Positions 1 to 10,944 of a stretch of 64,000 nucleotides of DNA are shown piece by piece. The DNA comes from Telmatherina bonti (taxonomy: Eukaryota > Chordata > Actinopteri > Atheriniformes > Telmatherinidae), in contig OW121821.1 in NCBI GenBank assembly GCA_933228915.1, forward strand, positions 20,243,112-20,307,111. The letters are read 5' to 3'. The position numbers and the translations under genes were made by a program. How positions within the stretch are numbered: position 1 is the first letter of the stretch; each line of letters starts with the position of its first letter. The notes below the pieces were generated by a model. That model was not told where the DNA came from. It ran no database searches and saw nothing but the letters and a program-made list of their open reading frames with translations.

Positions 1-409
1 TATTTTTTATTCAATCAATGTAAAGTCATTGGGAATACAGCTAGTCTCTGGTCCGGTTCAACCTGACCCCCTGAAATTGCTTCTCTGCTTCTTCCAAGCT
101 AGAAAAAAAGATGCTGAAATGGATCCTTAAATGATCCCACAGACATGGAAAAGAACGTCCTTTCTTTCTTTTCTTTTTCCAGCATCAGCAGAAAATATTC
201 TTCGCTTGATGTGGAATCCATGTTTTTTGTCGTTTTAGAATCTTCCTAATTTATTTGCAATTTTGTGTTTTTTATTCACAATGAGTCCTTTTAAAAAAAT
301 CTTCCCAGAAAGCAATTGTTCTTATTGATAACTCTTTACAAGTTTTGTGCTTTCTGACAATAAAAAAAATCTTCATGACAATGTCTCATTGATGCCAGCA
401 CCACTTTAC
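1..409 (-). other. ahctf1: ahctf1 intron 16 (partial), runs off the window
   Basis: Downstream of the last visible ahctf1 exon the minus strand has the donor AG|GTAAAG and then AT-rich non-coding sequence to the window edge. The next expected ELYS segment (a tyrosine- and arginine-rich helical stretch in known vertebrate orthologues) was not found here, so that exon lies left of position 1. Confidence 0.7.
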
Positions 410-3400
410 CTGATCCCTCTGGGAGTAATCCAGTTCGACAGAACCAGAGCACCACTTGAGCATACTTGGAGATCAGGCTGGACACCATGTTCTTGTTCAT
501 CAGACCTACCAGACCTACAAACCAAAGAAAAACACAAACATTCATTTTATTCAATAAACACAGTGAGTCACATAACGCTCAACACTTGTTAGAAAAACAA
601 ATAAAAACTGCTTCAACTGGTTTCAGTGGCATCACATGCAAATATGTGTGTTTTTGCATCGGTGTGGCTATGACAGACACCTTTCTGTGTGAGCTCCTGA
701 GCCTCACTGAGCAAGCAGTGGAAGATGGCACTGAGGTTACTGAGCAGCCTCTGACTGTGCTGCAGCAGCTGCAGAGTCTGAGGATCTGTGAAGTTGGATG
801 AGCTGTCGAACAGTGGAGCACCTGCAGTATAAACACACCAAGAGGGATACATGCATGTAAGCGTAGACTGTCCAATCATAAAAAATATAAACAAACTATA
901 AATCTTCAATAAGATCATGAATTCCAAATTAGAGTTTGTTCACAAATAACTTGGATACTGGAAGTATTCTGTGAGCTTCTTGTCTACATAGAGGTAAACT
1001 TACAGATGCCATCCAGTTCTTCCTTCGTCTGCACTACTTTGTTCCAAGCCCAATCCAAGATGTAGCGCAGGTTCAGTGCAGAGCCTGGTTGCTCTGTTCA
1101 AAAAGCACAATTTAGAGAATTAGATGCGTCTGTGGCAAATTATCAGAGAAGTTTTGTAAATATATTTAGCAGTACATATGTAAAGCAAGAGTGAGATCAT
1201 CTCCGTACTGATTTAAATGAAAGTTCGGTAGAGTAGTTTCAGAAAACAGCTGACAGCATGAGCCGAACATCTTACCTTCTGCGGTCCACTGCTTGATACA
1301 GCCAGTGATCAATCCCAGCGAACTGGTCTCCACTGCTGTTGACAAGACGGCATCAAGCTGTTCCTCCTGAAGGTCAACACCATGGGCAATTACAGCAACA
1401 AATACACATTTTTTACTTTTAAAGGTTGTTTTCATGGCTTCAGTGTTGAGGATCAAGTTTGTTATTTGGTATTTATTTCAAGCAGCGGTATTTATAGCAA
1501 AAACAGATGACACATGCAAGTCTGTCATTTTTCTAACGATGAACCGTGTAACAAAAACCAGGGGGGGGGGGGGGGAAGCAGTTTTCCCTGAAGAGGAATG
1601 GGAAGAATAAATTATATTTTATCCCGCCTCATTTCTACATCCAAATTACTCGCAACAACTTTGCTGATACATACAATACATACATAGTTACATACAAAGA
1701 CTTTTTCACTGCAACTTTGGATTAAGTTTGTACTGATCAGACAAGATCTAAGCTATGGATAACAAAATAATACATGTATTACCAAGTAACTTAAGTGTTA
1801 AATTCTAGGTGCATTACCACAGGCAACAGAATTATTACACTGTTATAATCATTTTATACCAACAATGGTAAAGGAACAAATAATACCAACAATGGTAATA
1901 ATAGACAGCATACCAACAAGCTAATGGACAACAATGGGAGTGAAACCACAACCACAGGTAACAGGAGAGACAGCAAAGTTTTATGGAGCCATAAACTAGT
2001 GCACTTTGACACATTAAACACCCTCAACCTCCGTCTCCCCTTGCAGTTTTAGCCTCCAAACTAAGCAGCTGCTAAATCTGCAAGAGACCTTCATAAGATA
2101 AAGTTTGTGATCTGTCCTTCCAGGGCTGCTGCATAGGCATGGGTGAGGTGAGGAGGAAACCTGCTTCATATAAACAACTTGTTGTAGGATCAGAGAGTGT
2201 TCAGAAATCCATAATAATTAAGATTTTGTTATGAATATTGACTTCCTGACAATAAAATGATCTTAGAGAAAGCTGACTTTGGTTGTCTGTGTGTTGAAGT
2301 AATGATGGCCAGCATGTGTGTATGTACCTGAGAGAGGCTGGATGCCTGTGTGTCGGCCAGGCGAGATGAGAGAAGGCCAGACATAAGGCAGTGAGAGTAG
2401 CTAGCGGAAATGATGTCACTGGAGCAAGGAGCCGCTTTCTTCAAAAAACTTAAAGTCTGTTTGGAATTATAAAGGTGAAATTAAAGATAAGAACATTTCT
2501 GTATGGTTAATCATACATTCGTCATAAATAGGACATCTTCCACAACACAAGGACTCAACAAACAGGCTGCAGAAAATGAACTGTTTGCATTTTCTTCAGC
2601 CATTTTCCAAAAATGAGCAGGTTTAGCAAAACGCCAAAATATCAACATGGAGAAGTTTTACAACTTAACAGCAAAAACTTGCCTCTTTTTGATATCCAGA
2701 ACAGGTCAAATGCACAATTCCAGAGTTGAGCAAACAGGTAGCATCTGAAACATGAATGAAAAAAACGACATTAAAGCTTGTTTGTAATGGAAAATTTTAA
2801 CTCTTAACAGGAACATGCAGACTGAAGGGACACGTGCAGGAATAAAAAAAACAAAAACAAACCCAAAACAAAACAAGACTGTCATGAAATTTAAAAAAAT
2901 TGTGATAAATTGTTTAAACCTACCAAAGTTATACGTTGTGGGATTAAAATACTGCTCTGGTGGGGGGCAGGTGAAGGGCAGACCCCTGCTCAGGCTACGC
3001 TCATGTACCATCACATCAATGAGGCTGTGGGGGGACACCATCTGGACCACTGGATCTAGAGACCAAACTGCCAGGTAGGGACAATTCTGCAGAGACTCTC
3101 CAGTTCTAACAACAACAACAACAAAATATTGTTAAATACAACTTTTTAGGAACAGACAGTGGGCATGACGTTACCACCACATGGCAACTTTTAGATGCCA
3201 ATTCAGAGTGAAACTTTACTTTACCTTAAAGAGTCTGGCATCTGTGCGTGGTACCAGCGGTTGATGTCAAAAACCCCAACGAAGGTGGAAGGAGTTCCCT
3301 GACCGTAAGCCTTGACTTGCCAACTAAACATAGAGACACTGGTGTCTGGGGATGCAACTGGAAAGGCAATGAGATGGGAGTGGGGGGGGGGGGGGGGGGC

Positions 3401-6400
3401 AAAGAGAGAACAAAAGAAAAATGTGAGTGAAAGTAGAAATTTTATTATAAAAAACCCATTAAAAACTGGAAAAGGCAACAAGAACACATTACATGCTGGA
3501 TGCAAGAGACACACAACAGGACTGTTGTCTACACGTTTCTAACAGCAGCACTGAAATGTTCAGGAATTTCTGTAATAGTAGGCTAACCTTCATTCATACT
3601 GTCATCCCTGTCAGGATGGTGTCTGAACTTCTCGATGGTCTGGCAGCTTAGCAGGCGTGTGTTTGTGGCCTGGGACCTGAGCGGGAAAGATGTACCACTT
3701 AAATCCTGGCTGTAACGTTCCTCGCAGTACTCCAGACCCTGTGAGAGAGAGAGGAGGACAAAGAGGTGGCAGGATGGAACATGAAAAGTAAATACGCTGG
3801 GCATTTGTCAGGTGTCCGCCTATAAAAGATGTATTAATTAAAATAAGCAGAGGAAATAATAGCTACAGCGCACACACCTCATAGAGGATCTTCCCAGAAG
3901 CCAAACACTTTCTTTCACTGAAGGCCAGCTGAAGCAAGTGAAGACTGACCAGATCTCCCTCACTGTGTGGGAGAAAAATAACACAGAATAAAAATAAAAT
4001 GTTGGGAGAAAAAAAACCCAAAAAAAAACAACATGTACTCCCACTCTGCCTGAACTACGGCACACGAGACTAAACCCTGATAAGGCGAGTTAGAGAGCTG
4101 GAAGCAAGACTTACAGGTCCTGAGATGACTGGACAGCCCAGAGGTAGCAGCAGTTTCTGGGGTCATTTTCTGGCTCCTGGAAGGTGAAGGCATGTACAGG
4201 CACCTGGCCACCTTCCAGCTGCAAGTGGTATCTGAAAATAAAAGCAGCAGCAAATAAATAAATAAATAGTGGATAAGCATCCATTTAAAGAACATTGAAA
4301 CATTTATTACAGTTATCAGGTGATATATCTTCTGCAAGTATATATAATACACCCTAAAAAGTCAACAATATTTTCAAAGGAACTGTAATTTACTCTTTGC
4401 TTTAATTTCCTCTGTTGCTGATGAAAGAAGCCGAACCCTGTTTGCCGTCCTATAACCAGTAACTCAGTAGAAAACCTGCCATACTACAAGATGACCATGT
4501 TTCAAAGGAAAGGCTTTCAAAATACAAGAGAAAAAATATACAAGAACTCACTCCTTTTTTAGAACCTTCAGGTTCCAGAGCTGCAAGTATCCATCAGAAA
4601 AGCCGACGGCCAGCTGATTGGTTCTGGAGATGTACTGCAGAGCTGTGACACCGACGCCAGCAGGCCCGTTCAGCTGCAGACAAAGATGTCGGCCCTGCCT
4701 GGTGCTAACCTCCCTGAGCCTGGGGATATCTGTAGGGGATTTGGTCACTACCTGGAGGTCTGCAAGCAGATAGATGGTTGTAATAGTTTAAGAAACCTTT
4801 AGATCTTTTTTTTAAATTTAAGCTCTGCACAAGAAATAAGTGATAAAAGAGAACAAATAAAAGATAACTTCGTCACACATCCGATACTACTTGTGTGTGA
4901 GAGCAAAAGTAATTGTGTATTATATGCTCATAGAATCAGATGGGACCGCGTTGTGCAGCAGTAAGTGCAGCTTAACATTTCCTGTTTCACACCAGCTCAG
5001 AAGAATTTTAACCCACTTCTCTGAAAGTGAAGTTTTAACTCTGTAGTGTTTCTTTAAAGAAAATCCCTTTTTTGTTTGCCGTAGCTTAACTTGTCCCCGT
5101 CATCTTTAGCAAACGGCAGATAATCAAAATGTTTTGATTTTTTTGACAACATATGACTTTCTGGTTGTGGAGCCACCGTGGAAACAGTGTTGTCTTGATG
5201 AGTCATGAACATTACTAGTAGTCACTGTGAGAGAGCACATTCCCGAAAATAGACTTTGACCACTTAGTGATCTTGCAGATTATCCATTTTACTCAATAAT
5301 GACAAACCAGTCATGGGGGACGTAACGGTGGTCTTCACTTTAATCCATCTATACTAAATATGTTACCTGATGGAGTAACTTCTTTTTGTACAGTTGGTTG
5401 ACTTATTCCAGTCTAAACAACTTTCTTGCTGGAGTCCAGAGAGACCTGACTTACTGACACCAATTTTCATTTTTAACTCTACTTTTTATACTGCTCACAG
5501 GAACTAAATATAACTTCATGTTTCTTAATAAATACATTTATCATTTGTTTATCTGGAAAGAACAGATGAAAATCAATGGTTTTAGATCCTATTAATACAA
5601 AATAATGCTTAAAAGTGCCACAAGAGACATAAAAATGCCAGGGTAATTTCTTCAAAGCTTGTGATCTAAAATGTGAAAAGCAGCAATTTTGAGGGTAAAA
5701 TAAAAAAATTAAAACAGTCAAATCTGCAAAACTACATAAACCCCAACTTACCTGACGCCTCCTGTTCACTTTGGCTGCAGGAAAGATCATCGAGACAGAG
5801 GTCCACCAGCAGGACGTGACCAAGATCTGTTACTACAGCAGCAATGCCAAAGAACCAACGCAAGCTCTGGTGAAGGTGCTGCGTAGACGTGCTTGCGCCG
5901 CCATAACTTACTAGTGGCTCAATTGCTGTAATCTAGATGACAGAAGAAAAGCAGGATCCAAAGGGTTAAGAGGATGATTAGTTTACACATGTGGAATTAT
6001 TTTATTGTAGGAGGCAAAAACAGAACAAACTGTGAAAACAGAAAAAACAAAAACACCTAAGTGACCATCAGCTGTAAGCAGAAAATACTTACAAGCTATG
6101 ATATCAGTGATGTAAAAGAAAACTATGGACTTTTTTAAAAATTAAATAGTTAATATTCTTTAGGATCTCAATCTTTGATGCAATCTTGACATGGTGTGTT
6201 GATTATTCCAGAATTGTAACATTTTTATTTAAAGCTTAAAATGCACTATTGCCCAGATCTGACAGCAGAAACAAGGAGGGATCCAGATGAACAGCCAACT
6301 TACCCTCCCAGGTATAACCACAGCTTTAACCACCCTCGACAGCCCCAAGTCATAAAGACACAGAACGCTGCCTTCTGCTTCTTCCAAGCCAACCAACAAT

Positions 6401-7131
6401 CCAGACCTGACAAATTAACAAAAAAAATTAGTTAAAAATAGCAATTGTCTCATCTTTAGTTATATTGTTAAATATCCACATAGAAGCTGGAATTTATTTC
6501 TTAACTGCGCATCAAAAACTTAAAAGACATGTATATAAAGAGATAGTGGAAAAAAGTTCAAACCGTTTGAGCCAACTGAAGTCTCTGGCAGCAAGAACAC
6601 TTGGCGGGTGCTCTCCTCCTCCACTAAAGCGGTACGCAGACAGCCGTTCTCCTGTCACTGCATGGACCACCTCAAGATGGGGTCCACAGGCCAGCCAAGC
6701 CAACCCACTGCGACCTTCACACACACAAAGACATGAAAGATTAGATATCATCAACATCCAATTTGGGTTCAGTTTTTTCCTGAGGTAGGATGTGCATGCA
6801 TTATTTCAAGTACATATCTTACAGCTGCAACCAGCTTTTCTAGAATTTGAATGGAGTCATTTTCTGACTTGACTGTTCAACTTAATAATCATTTAACTTT
6901 CTAATGAAATAGCTTTTGAAATGCATAATAAATATTTAATCAAACAACTACAAATGAGCACGGCAGTAAGAAAAGACACATTACTAGAAAAATGATCCAA
7001 CTCTACCTACCAACACTGAACTTGCCCTGCAGAACAGAGCCCAGAGTGATTTCATCCTCTCCCAGAGCATCAACAGTTGCTCCTGAGAAAGGCAGCAAGC
7101 TGCTGGTGACTTGAGCCGACAGGTCATGCAT
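410..7131 (-). CDS. ahctf1: ELYS / AT-hook-containing nucleoporin AHCTF1, N-terminal ~683 codons (3' end outside window)
   Basis: ELYS binds chromatin at the end of mitosis and recruits the Nup107-160 Y-complex, seeding nuclear pore assembly (known for the family). Coding exons on the minus strand, high to low: 7011-7131, 6564-6714, 6304-6406, 5752-5932, 4552-4759, 4115-4231, 3878-3962, 3588-3738, 3225-3357, 2924-3105, 2683-2744, 2328-2456, 1276-1366, 1004-1093, 681-821, 410-514. Phase is kept at every junction. The start MHDLSAQVTSSLLPF and segments such as TNQLAVGFSDGYLQLWN (about residues 225-245), GLEYCEERY (about 323) and FDINRWYHAQMPDSLR (about 400-416) match my memory of vertebrate ELYS closely. 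Residues 1 to about 490 are the seven-bladed beta-propeller. The rest starts the alpha-helical ELYS domain (KYAQVVLWF near the end). The C-terminal AT-hooks are outside the window. Splice sites are GT-AG except intron 11 (GC-AG). The ATG is preceded by an acceptor-like TTTACACAG, so a 5' UTR intron is likely. Confidence 0.95.
1561..1575. repeat. G15 homopolymer in ahctf1 intron 12
   Basis: An uninterrupted run of 15 G on the plus strand (C-run in the ahctf1 transcript), inside the intron between exons 12 and 13. No further function is visible. Confidence 0.95.
2457..2682 (-). other. ahctf1: GC-AG intron 11 of ahctf1
   Basis: Exon 11 ends ...CAAAAAGAG and is followed by GCAAGT instead of GTNNNN. 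Exon 12 starts after ...CCAAACAG with ACTTTAAGT. Joining them in phase 0 gives QKE-TLSFLKK, which matches the continuous ELYS sequence known from other vertebrates. No nearby GT keeps the frame. The donor AG|GCAAGT is the strong form expected of the rare GC class. Confidence 0.85.
3382..3399. repeat. G18 homopolymer just upstream of the ahctf1 exon 9 acceptor
   Basis: 18 consecutive G on the plus strand, so C18 in the pre-mRNA. It lies about 25-42 nt upstream of the 3' splice site of exon 9 (exon 3225-3357), where a branch point or polypyrimidine tract is expected. Confidence 0.95.
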
Positions 7132-8029
7132 TGTTTACTGTGTAAACAACAAAAACAGGAAATGTCAGGAAACAAGTTATTTACTCTTCACAAATAGCTC
7201 CATCAAAAGACTAAAAAAAAAAACCAAAACAAATCTAACGCATCATACTCCTTTTTTTTTACCAAAATACTGCACAAATAAATAAATAAAAACATACTCC
7301 CCAACTCCTACTTCATCATAAGCCACCTAAGGATTCAACTGGACAAATGAGTTTTCAGAGCTCAATAGAGGTCTTTCTTTCAAACTCCAGTTGTGCCTCC
7401 AGTTGTCAGGAACTATGCTGACAGCTGGAGCTGAAACTCTGTTTGCTTTCTAATAACAACATGGCCTCTGCTGCACATATGTCGCTATGTTTTAGCATGT
7501 GACCAGGAGCTGAAAAATGTTTGTTCTTCCCCAGCTTTGCCACTGCAAAGTGACCCACCCAGATAATTTTATTTATAGGAGTAAGGTCGAAGTGGTGCCT
7601 TCAAGGCCCTCGCAGTGTGTAGAGTTTGACACAACACTGCCCTCTGTGACCAACAGAGAAAACACAGTGGATTCAAGTGAAATCCCGCGCAACATGCCTG
7701 TCACTGGCAGCCACATGAAGCAGGAGGTGTAGACATAAGACACCACAAACAAAACAATGGCAGTCTTTGAGCTTAAAAGCACCGCAATATTTTCATATTA
7801 GTGAAGGAGACATAAATTTACCAGCAGGACGCTGATTCAAACAGAATGATTAGCTGCACTTCTCAACGTCTGACAACATTTGCAGTTACAATGCTATGCT
7901 TTTTTTCTCATTAATAATAATCCAAATATGTTCCAAATAATGAATTAAACTCTAAAATGATATCACGAAACATATTAGTAAAGATTTAAATGTTATGTAA
8001 ATCAGCCGAGGATGTTTGGTCATTCGTTA

Positions 8030-9126
8030 GATTAGCTTAATGAACAGCACTAGCCAGCATTAGGCTAACTTTTCTGAATGTAAACAAATCTACTTTCGTA
8101 TAATGTAAAATGTTCCGATATAAAATAAGGACAACGGTAACAAAATGCTCAGGGTGTTATAACGCAATGTAGGGCTAACAAATGTTAGTAGCACTTTTTG
8201 TTTAGCTAAGTTAGCAAGCTACCGAGATTAGCATGCAAGGTCACGCAGGATTAGTTTAACCAATTTCACCGTTAAAGTTAAACTAGCTAACCTGATGTTA
8301 GCCTGGGGAACACGGCATCATGTTTATGTTGGTGAAGAGCGATTTTATAAGTAATCGGGAGTGTGCAACATAAATGAGTTAAAACGCTGTGTAAAATGAA
8401 TGCTTAAAGTAAAGTTAATAAGAATTTAAATAGAAAATCAGGGTGATTTTCGACAGTAGCTTATGCTGCTACTTTTGCTAAGGTTGCTAACTTGGAGTGA
8501 TGGTGTTAGCTAGAAAATCTCACCAGTGTTAGATTTGTCTATTTTGAATGACATCTACAAGGAGCACTCTATTAGTAATAGAGAGTTCAGGTTGCTTGTA
8601 GTCAATCATGAGACTAAACTTTACTTTTATTCTCGGACTAAGCAGATGGGATGTTTATCAGGCTAGAGCAGCTCCAACATAACACCTAGCTGTAGATATC
8701 TCCTAAGACTTTCTACCATAATGCCACACTCTGTTTCTGTAAGGTGTAAGTAACTTTCTTACTGTAAAACCTTTGCTGAGGACTATCCACTGTAATTGAA
8801 GTTAGTAGCCCATGTTAGCCCTGTTAGCTTTGAAGGTGCTGCGATAGAAAACGTGATGCAATGTGCAACGAGCTACCTGTACGAGGATGTTGAGAGCCAC
8901 GACTGCTTTGTTTTTCTTGAAGAATCCCCCGGTTCTTTCCTCCTTCTGTCATACTCCGATCCTTTGCGAAATACACCTCATATGAAGAGCACTGAAGGAG
9001 CTTCAACTGTATCAATCACGAAAGGTGCCACTGACTTCAAGCTTCCACAACGCGAAGCGCCATTTCCACGGTGGGAAGTTGCTCCCTGCACTTCTTAATT
9101 CTGGCACATAGCTACAGCAGGGCGCA
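8030..9126 (-). promoter_or_regulatory. ahctf1: ahctf1 promoter / 5' UTR region with clustered TTAGC-GCTAAC motifs
   Basis: No ahctf1 coding sequence exists upstream of 7131, and the start exon follows an acceptor-like site, so the first exon must be non-coding and upstream. A plausible donor ACAG|GTAGCT on the minus strand at 8877/8876 would close a 5' UTR exon running up to about 9090, where the sequence is GC-richer and has a YY1-like ATGGCGC. From 8030 to 8835 there are more than ten copies of TTAGC or GCTAAC. The region also holds short open frames on both strands that I do not consider coding. The exact start site is inferred. Confidence 0.4.
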
Positions 9127-9143
9127 CTGCCGCCCCCTGGTGG
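9127..9143 (-). promoter_or_regulatory. CTCF-like core motif
   Basis: The minus strand reads CCACCAGGGGGCGGCAG, which fits the established CTCF core consensus very well. It lies at the 5' edge of the predicted ahctf1 promoter, between ahctf1 and the 3' end of pwwp3a. Occupancy cannot be known from sequence. Confidence 0.5.
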
Positions 9144-9149
9144 TTGGGA

Positions 9150-10342
9150 AGACTTTGCTAAAGCCTGAGAAAATTGCATTGGACGTGGAGAAGTTATCTT
9201 CTTAATCCTGTTGGTCTTGTGATAACCCTTTGATACATCATGTCCACTACAGTGGGAACCTATTTAAAGGCTGTTTTCTAGTACCGTATATTAATAAGTG
9301 AGGATGGCAGATTTGAAATTTTGCCACTTCAGTGGACATTTGAAGAGACACACAATGCACTGCCACTTACTGAAGAATAAACCAATGTGTTAGATTTCAT
9401 AAATACACGTACTTACCAACTTTACCTTAAGATAAACAGCATAAGAATTATGAATTAACAGCACAAGAATATAATACTAGTCAATTTCTATGCCATATTT
9501 CTTTTGTGTAAATATGACAATATATTATTTGATAAATATTTTTATAATTAAATATTGAAGACAAAAACTTCTGTACGTCTATAGAAGTAAGATATTGTAT
9601 GTGAAAACATGTGGCATTGTTTTTTTTCTTTTTAATAATTCATGCGTCAGAGGTTTAAGGTGTTAAGAGAAGATACATTTTATGGTAGTGTGGCATCTGA
9701 TATTTAGAGGGAGGAGCAGCAGCAGTAGTGAGGAAGAGACCGACAGATGCTCTGCACGCTTTATCTCACGGGTGTCATCAGTGTTTAAAATATCTTTCAT
9801 AAACATTTGACGAGGGTTTCCAAGGCAAAGCTGAACAAATATATGTCAACAAAATAAGGCTGACATCACAGGTTGAGGAACAAACTAAAACATTGATTAT
9901 GGAATAGTCAACAATTAAGATTAGAGACTGAAAACAAACATAACAATGTTACTGAACATTTTATTCCCTTGGCAACATTTTTCCAAAAGTTAATAATCAA
10001 ATGAATAATGTTTGGCCACTCCTGGTGAAATGACATATTTGGCATTATTTTTTAAGGCTTTAGAACCCAAATTAATATTCATTTGAAACTAATATAATTA
10101 TGCTATGAAATAAATGATAATTGAGCCAAATAGACAAATAGTCTTTATTTTTGTCAATTAAAGACATTACACATGCCCTGTATTTATTTATACAAAGCTA
10201 TATTTATGTATAATTACATATTTCAAGCACTATGCAGTATGGGTCACAAACAGCCAGCCTCCCAATCCTGAATTGGAGCATTATATTAAAAAAAAAATGG
10301 ATGAACAGGTGGGCCACAGAACATTTCAGGCAAAGTTTTTAA
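9150..10342. other. Intergenic region / probable 3' UTR of pwwp3a
   Basis: AT-rich sequence with no supported exon. Several AATAAA hexamers occur on the minus strand (for example at 10144-10149 and 10183-10188), so the pwwp3a 3' UTR may extend 700-800 nt below its stop codon at 10945. Nothing else is recognisable. Confidence 0.5.
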
Positions 10343-10579
10343 GAAAAATGGTGGAAAGAGAGGGATCTATCGATGCATTCAGAACAGGTGTTTTCACTAA
10401 CGGGCTCATCTACCTGCAGTGGAGCTGAACTGGTTAAATTCACATGGTTTAGTGACTGGTTGGAGAGAACTCCAGGACAGGACATCTACTTTCTACACCT
10501 CCTGTTAGATGTTGGCTTGAACTTAGAAGATGTCCTCAACCAGTGTACTTATAGCGGCTGCAGTGATAACTTCTGCTGA
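10343..10579 (+). CDS. Doubtful terminal-exon-like open frame of unknown identity
   Basis: An open plus-strand frame is preceded by acceptor-like sites (TTTCAG at 10324-10329 and CTACCTGCAG near 10419). It ends with TGA at 10577-10579 and is followed about 40 nt later by AATAAA. The encoded segment includes WFSDWLERTPGQDIYFLHLL and LNLEDVLNQCTYSGCSDNFC, which look protein-like in composition. I do not recognise the family and see no upstream exon. It overlaps the inferred 3' UTR of pwwp3a on the other strand. It may be chance, a decayed gene fragment or an undetected gene. Confidence 0.2.
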   Translation, partial: EKWWKERDLSMHSEQVFSLTGSSTCSGAELVKFTWFSDWLERTPGQDIYFLHLLLDVGLNLEDVLNQCTYSGCSDNFC

Positions 10580-10944
10580 CAGGGTTTCTATTTGGAATTT
10601 TGCCAACTATGACCAAAATAAAAGCCAAAGTCTTTACTGTAGAAAAAGCTGGTTTATGTAAAAAAAACAAAACAAAAAAAAAACCAAAAAAAAAAAACCA
10701 CAAAAACAAATGTAGAAAAGACTTAACACTTTACAGAGTGCTGCGAGACATTTGGCAGTTAATTGACCGTCATCTGCCGGTTCAAAGTTAAAACCACTTG
10801 ATCTTACTCCTCTACAGCCAGTATTTACAATGAGTAAAAATGTAAATGAAAACTGATTAAACATAATGTGCTTTATCGTTATTTGTAAACACAGGTATGC
10901 AATACCTATGAAAAAAAAAAATCAATACAATGACGACTTCTGTC

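Noticed and set aside
40..115. Minus-strand exon-like stretch ending in a stop near the left edge (L-E-E-A-E-K-Q-F-Q-like)
   Set aside because: It does not match the next part of ELYS, and a stop there would truncate the protein to a third of its length. Treated as intronic.
8796..9098. 100-codon plus-strand open frame in the ahctf1 promoter
   Set aside because: It overlaps the inferred 5' UTR and the TTAGC motif cluster, has no recognisable family, and no splice or polyA context.
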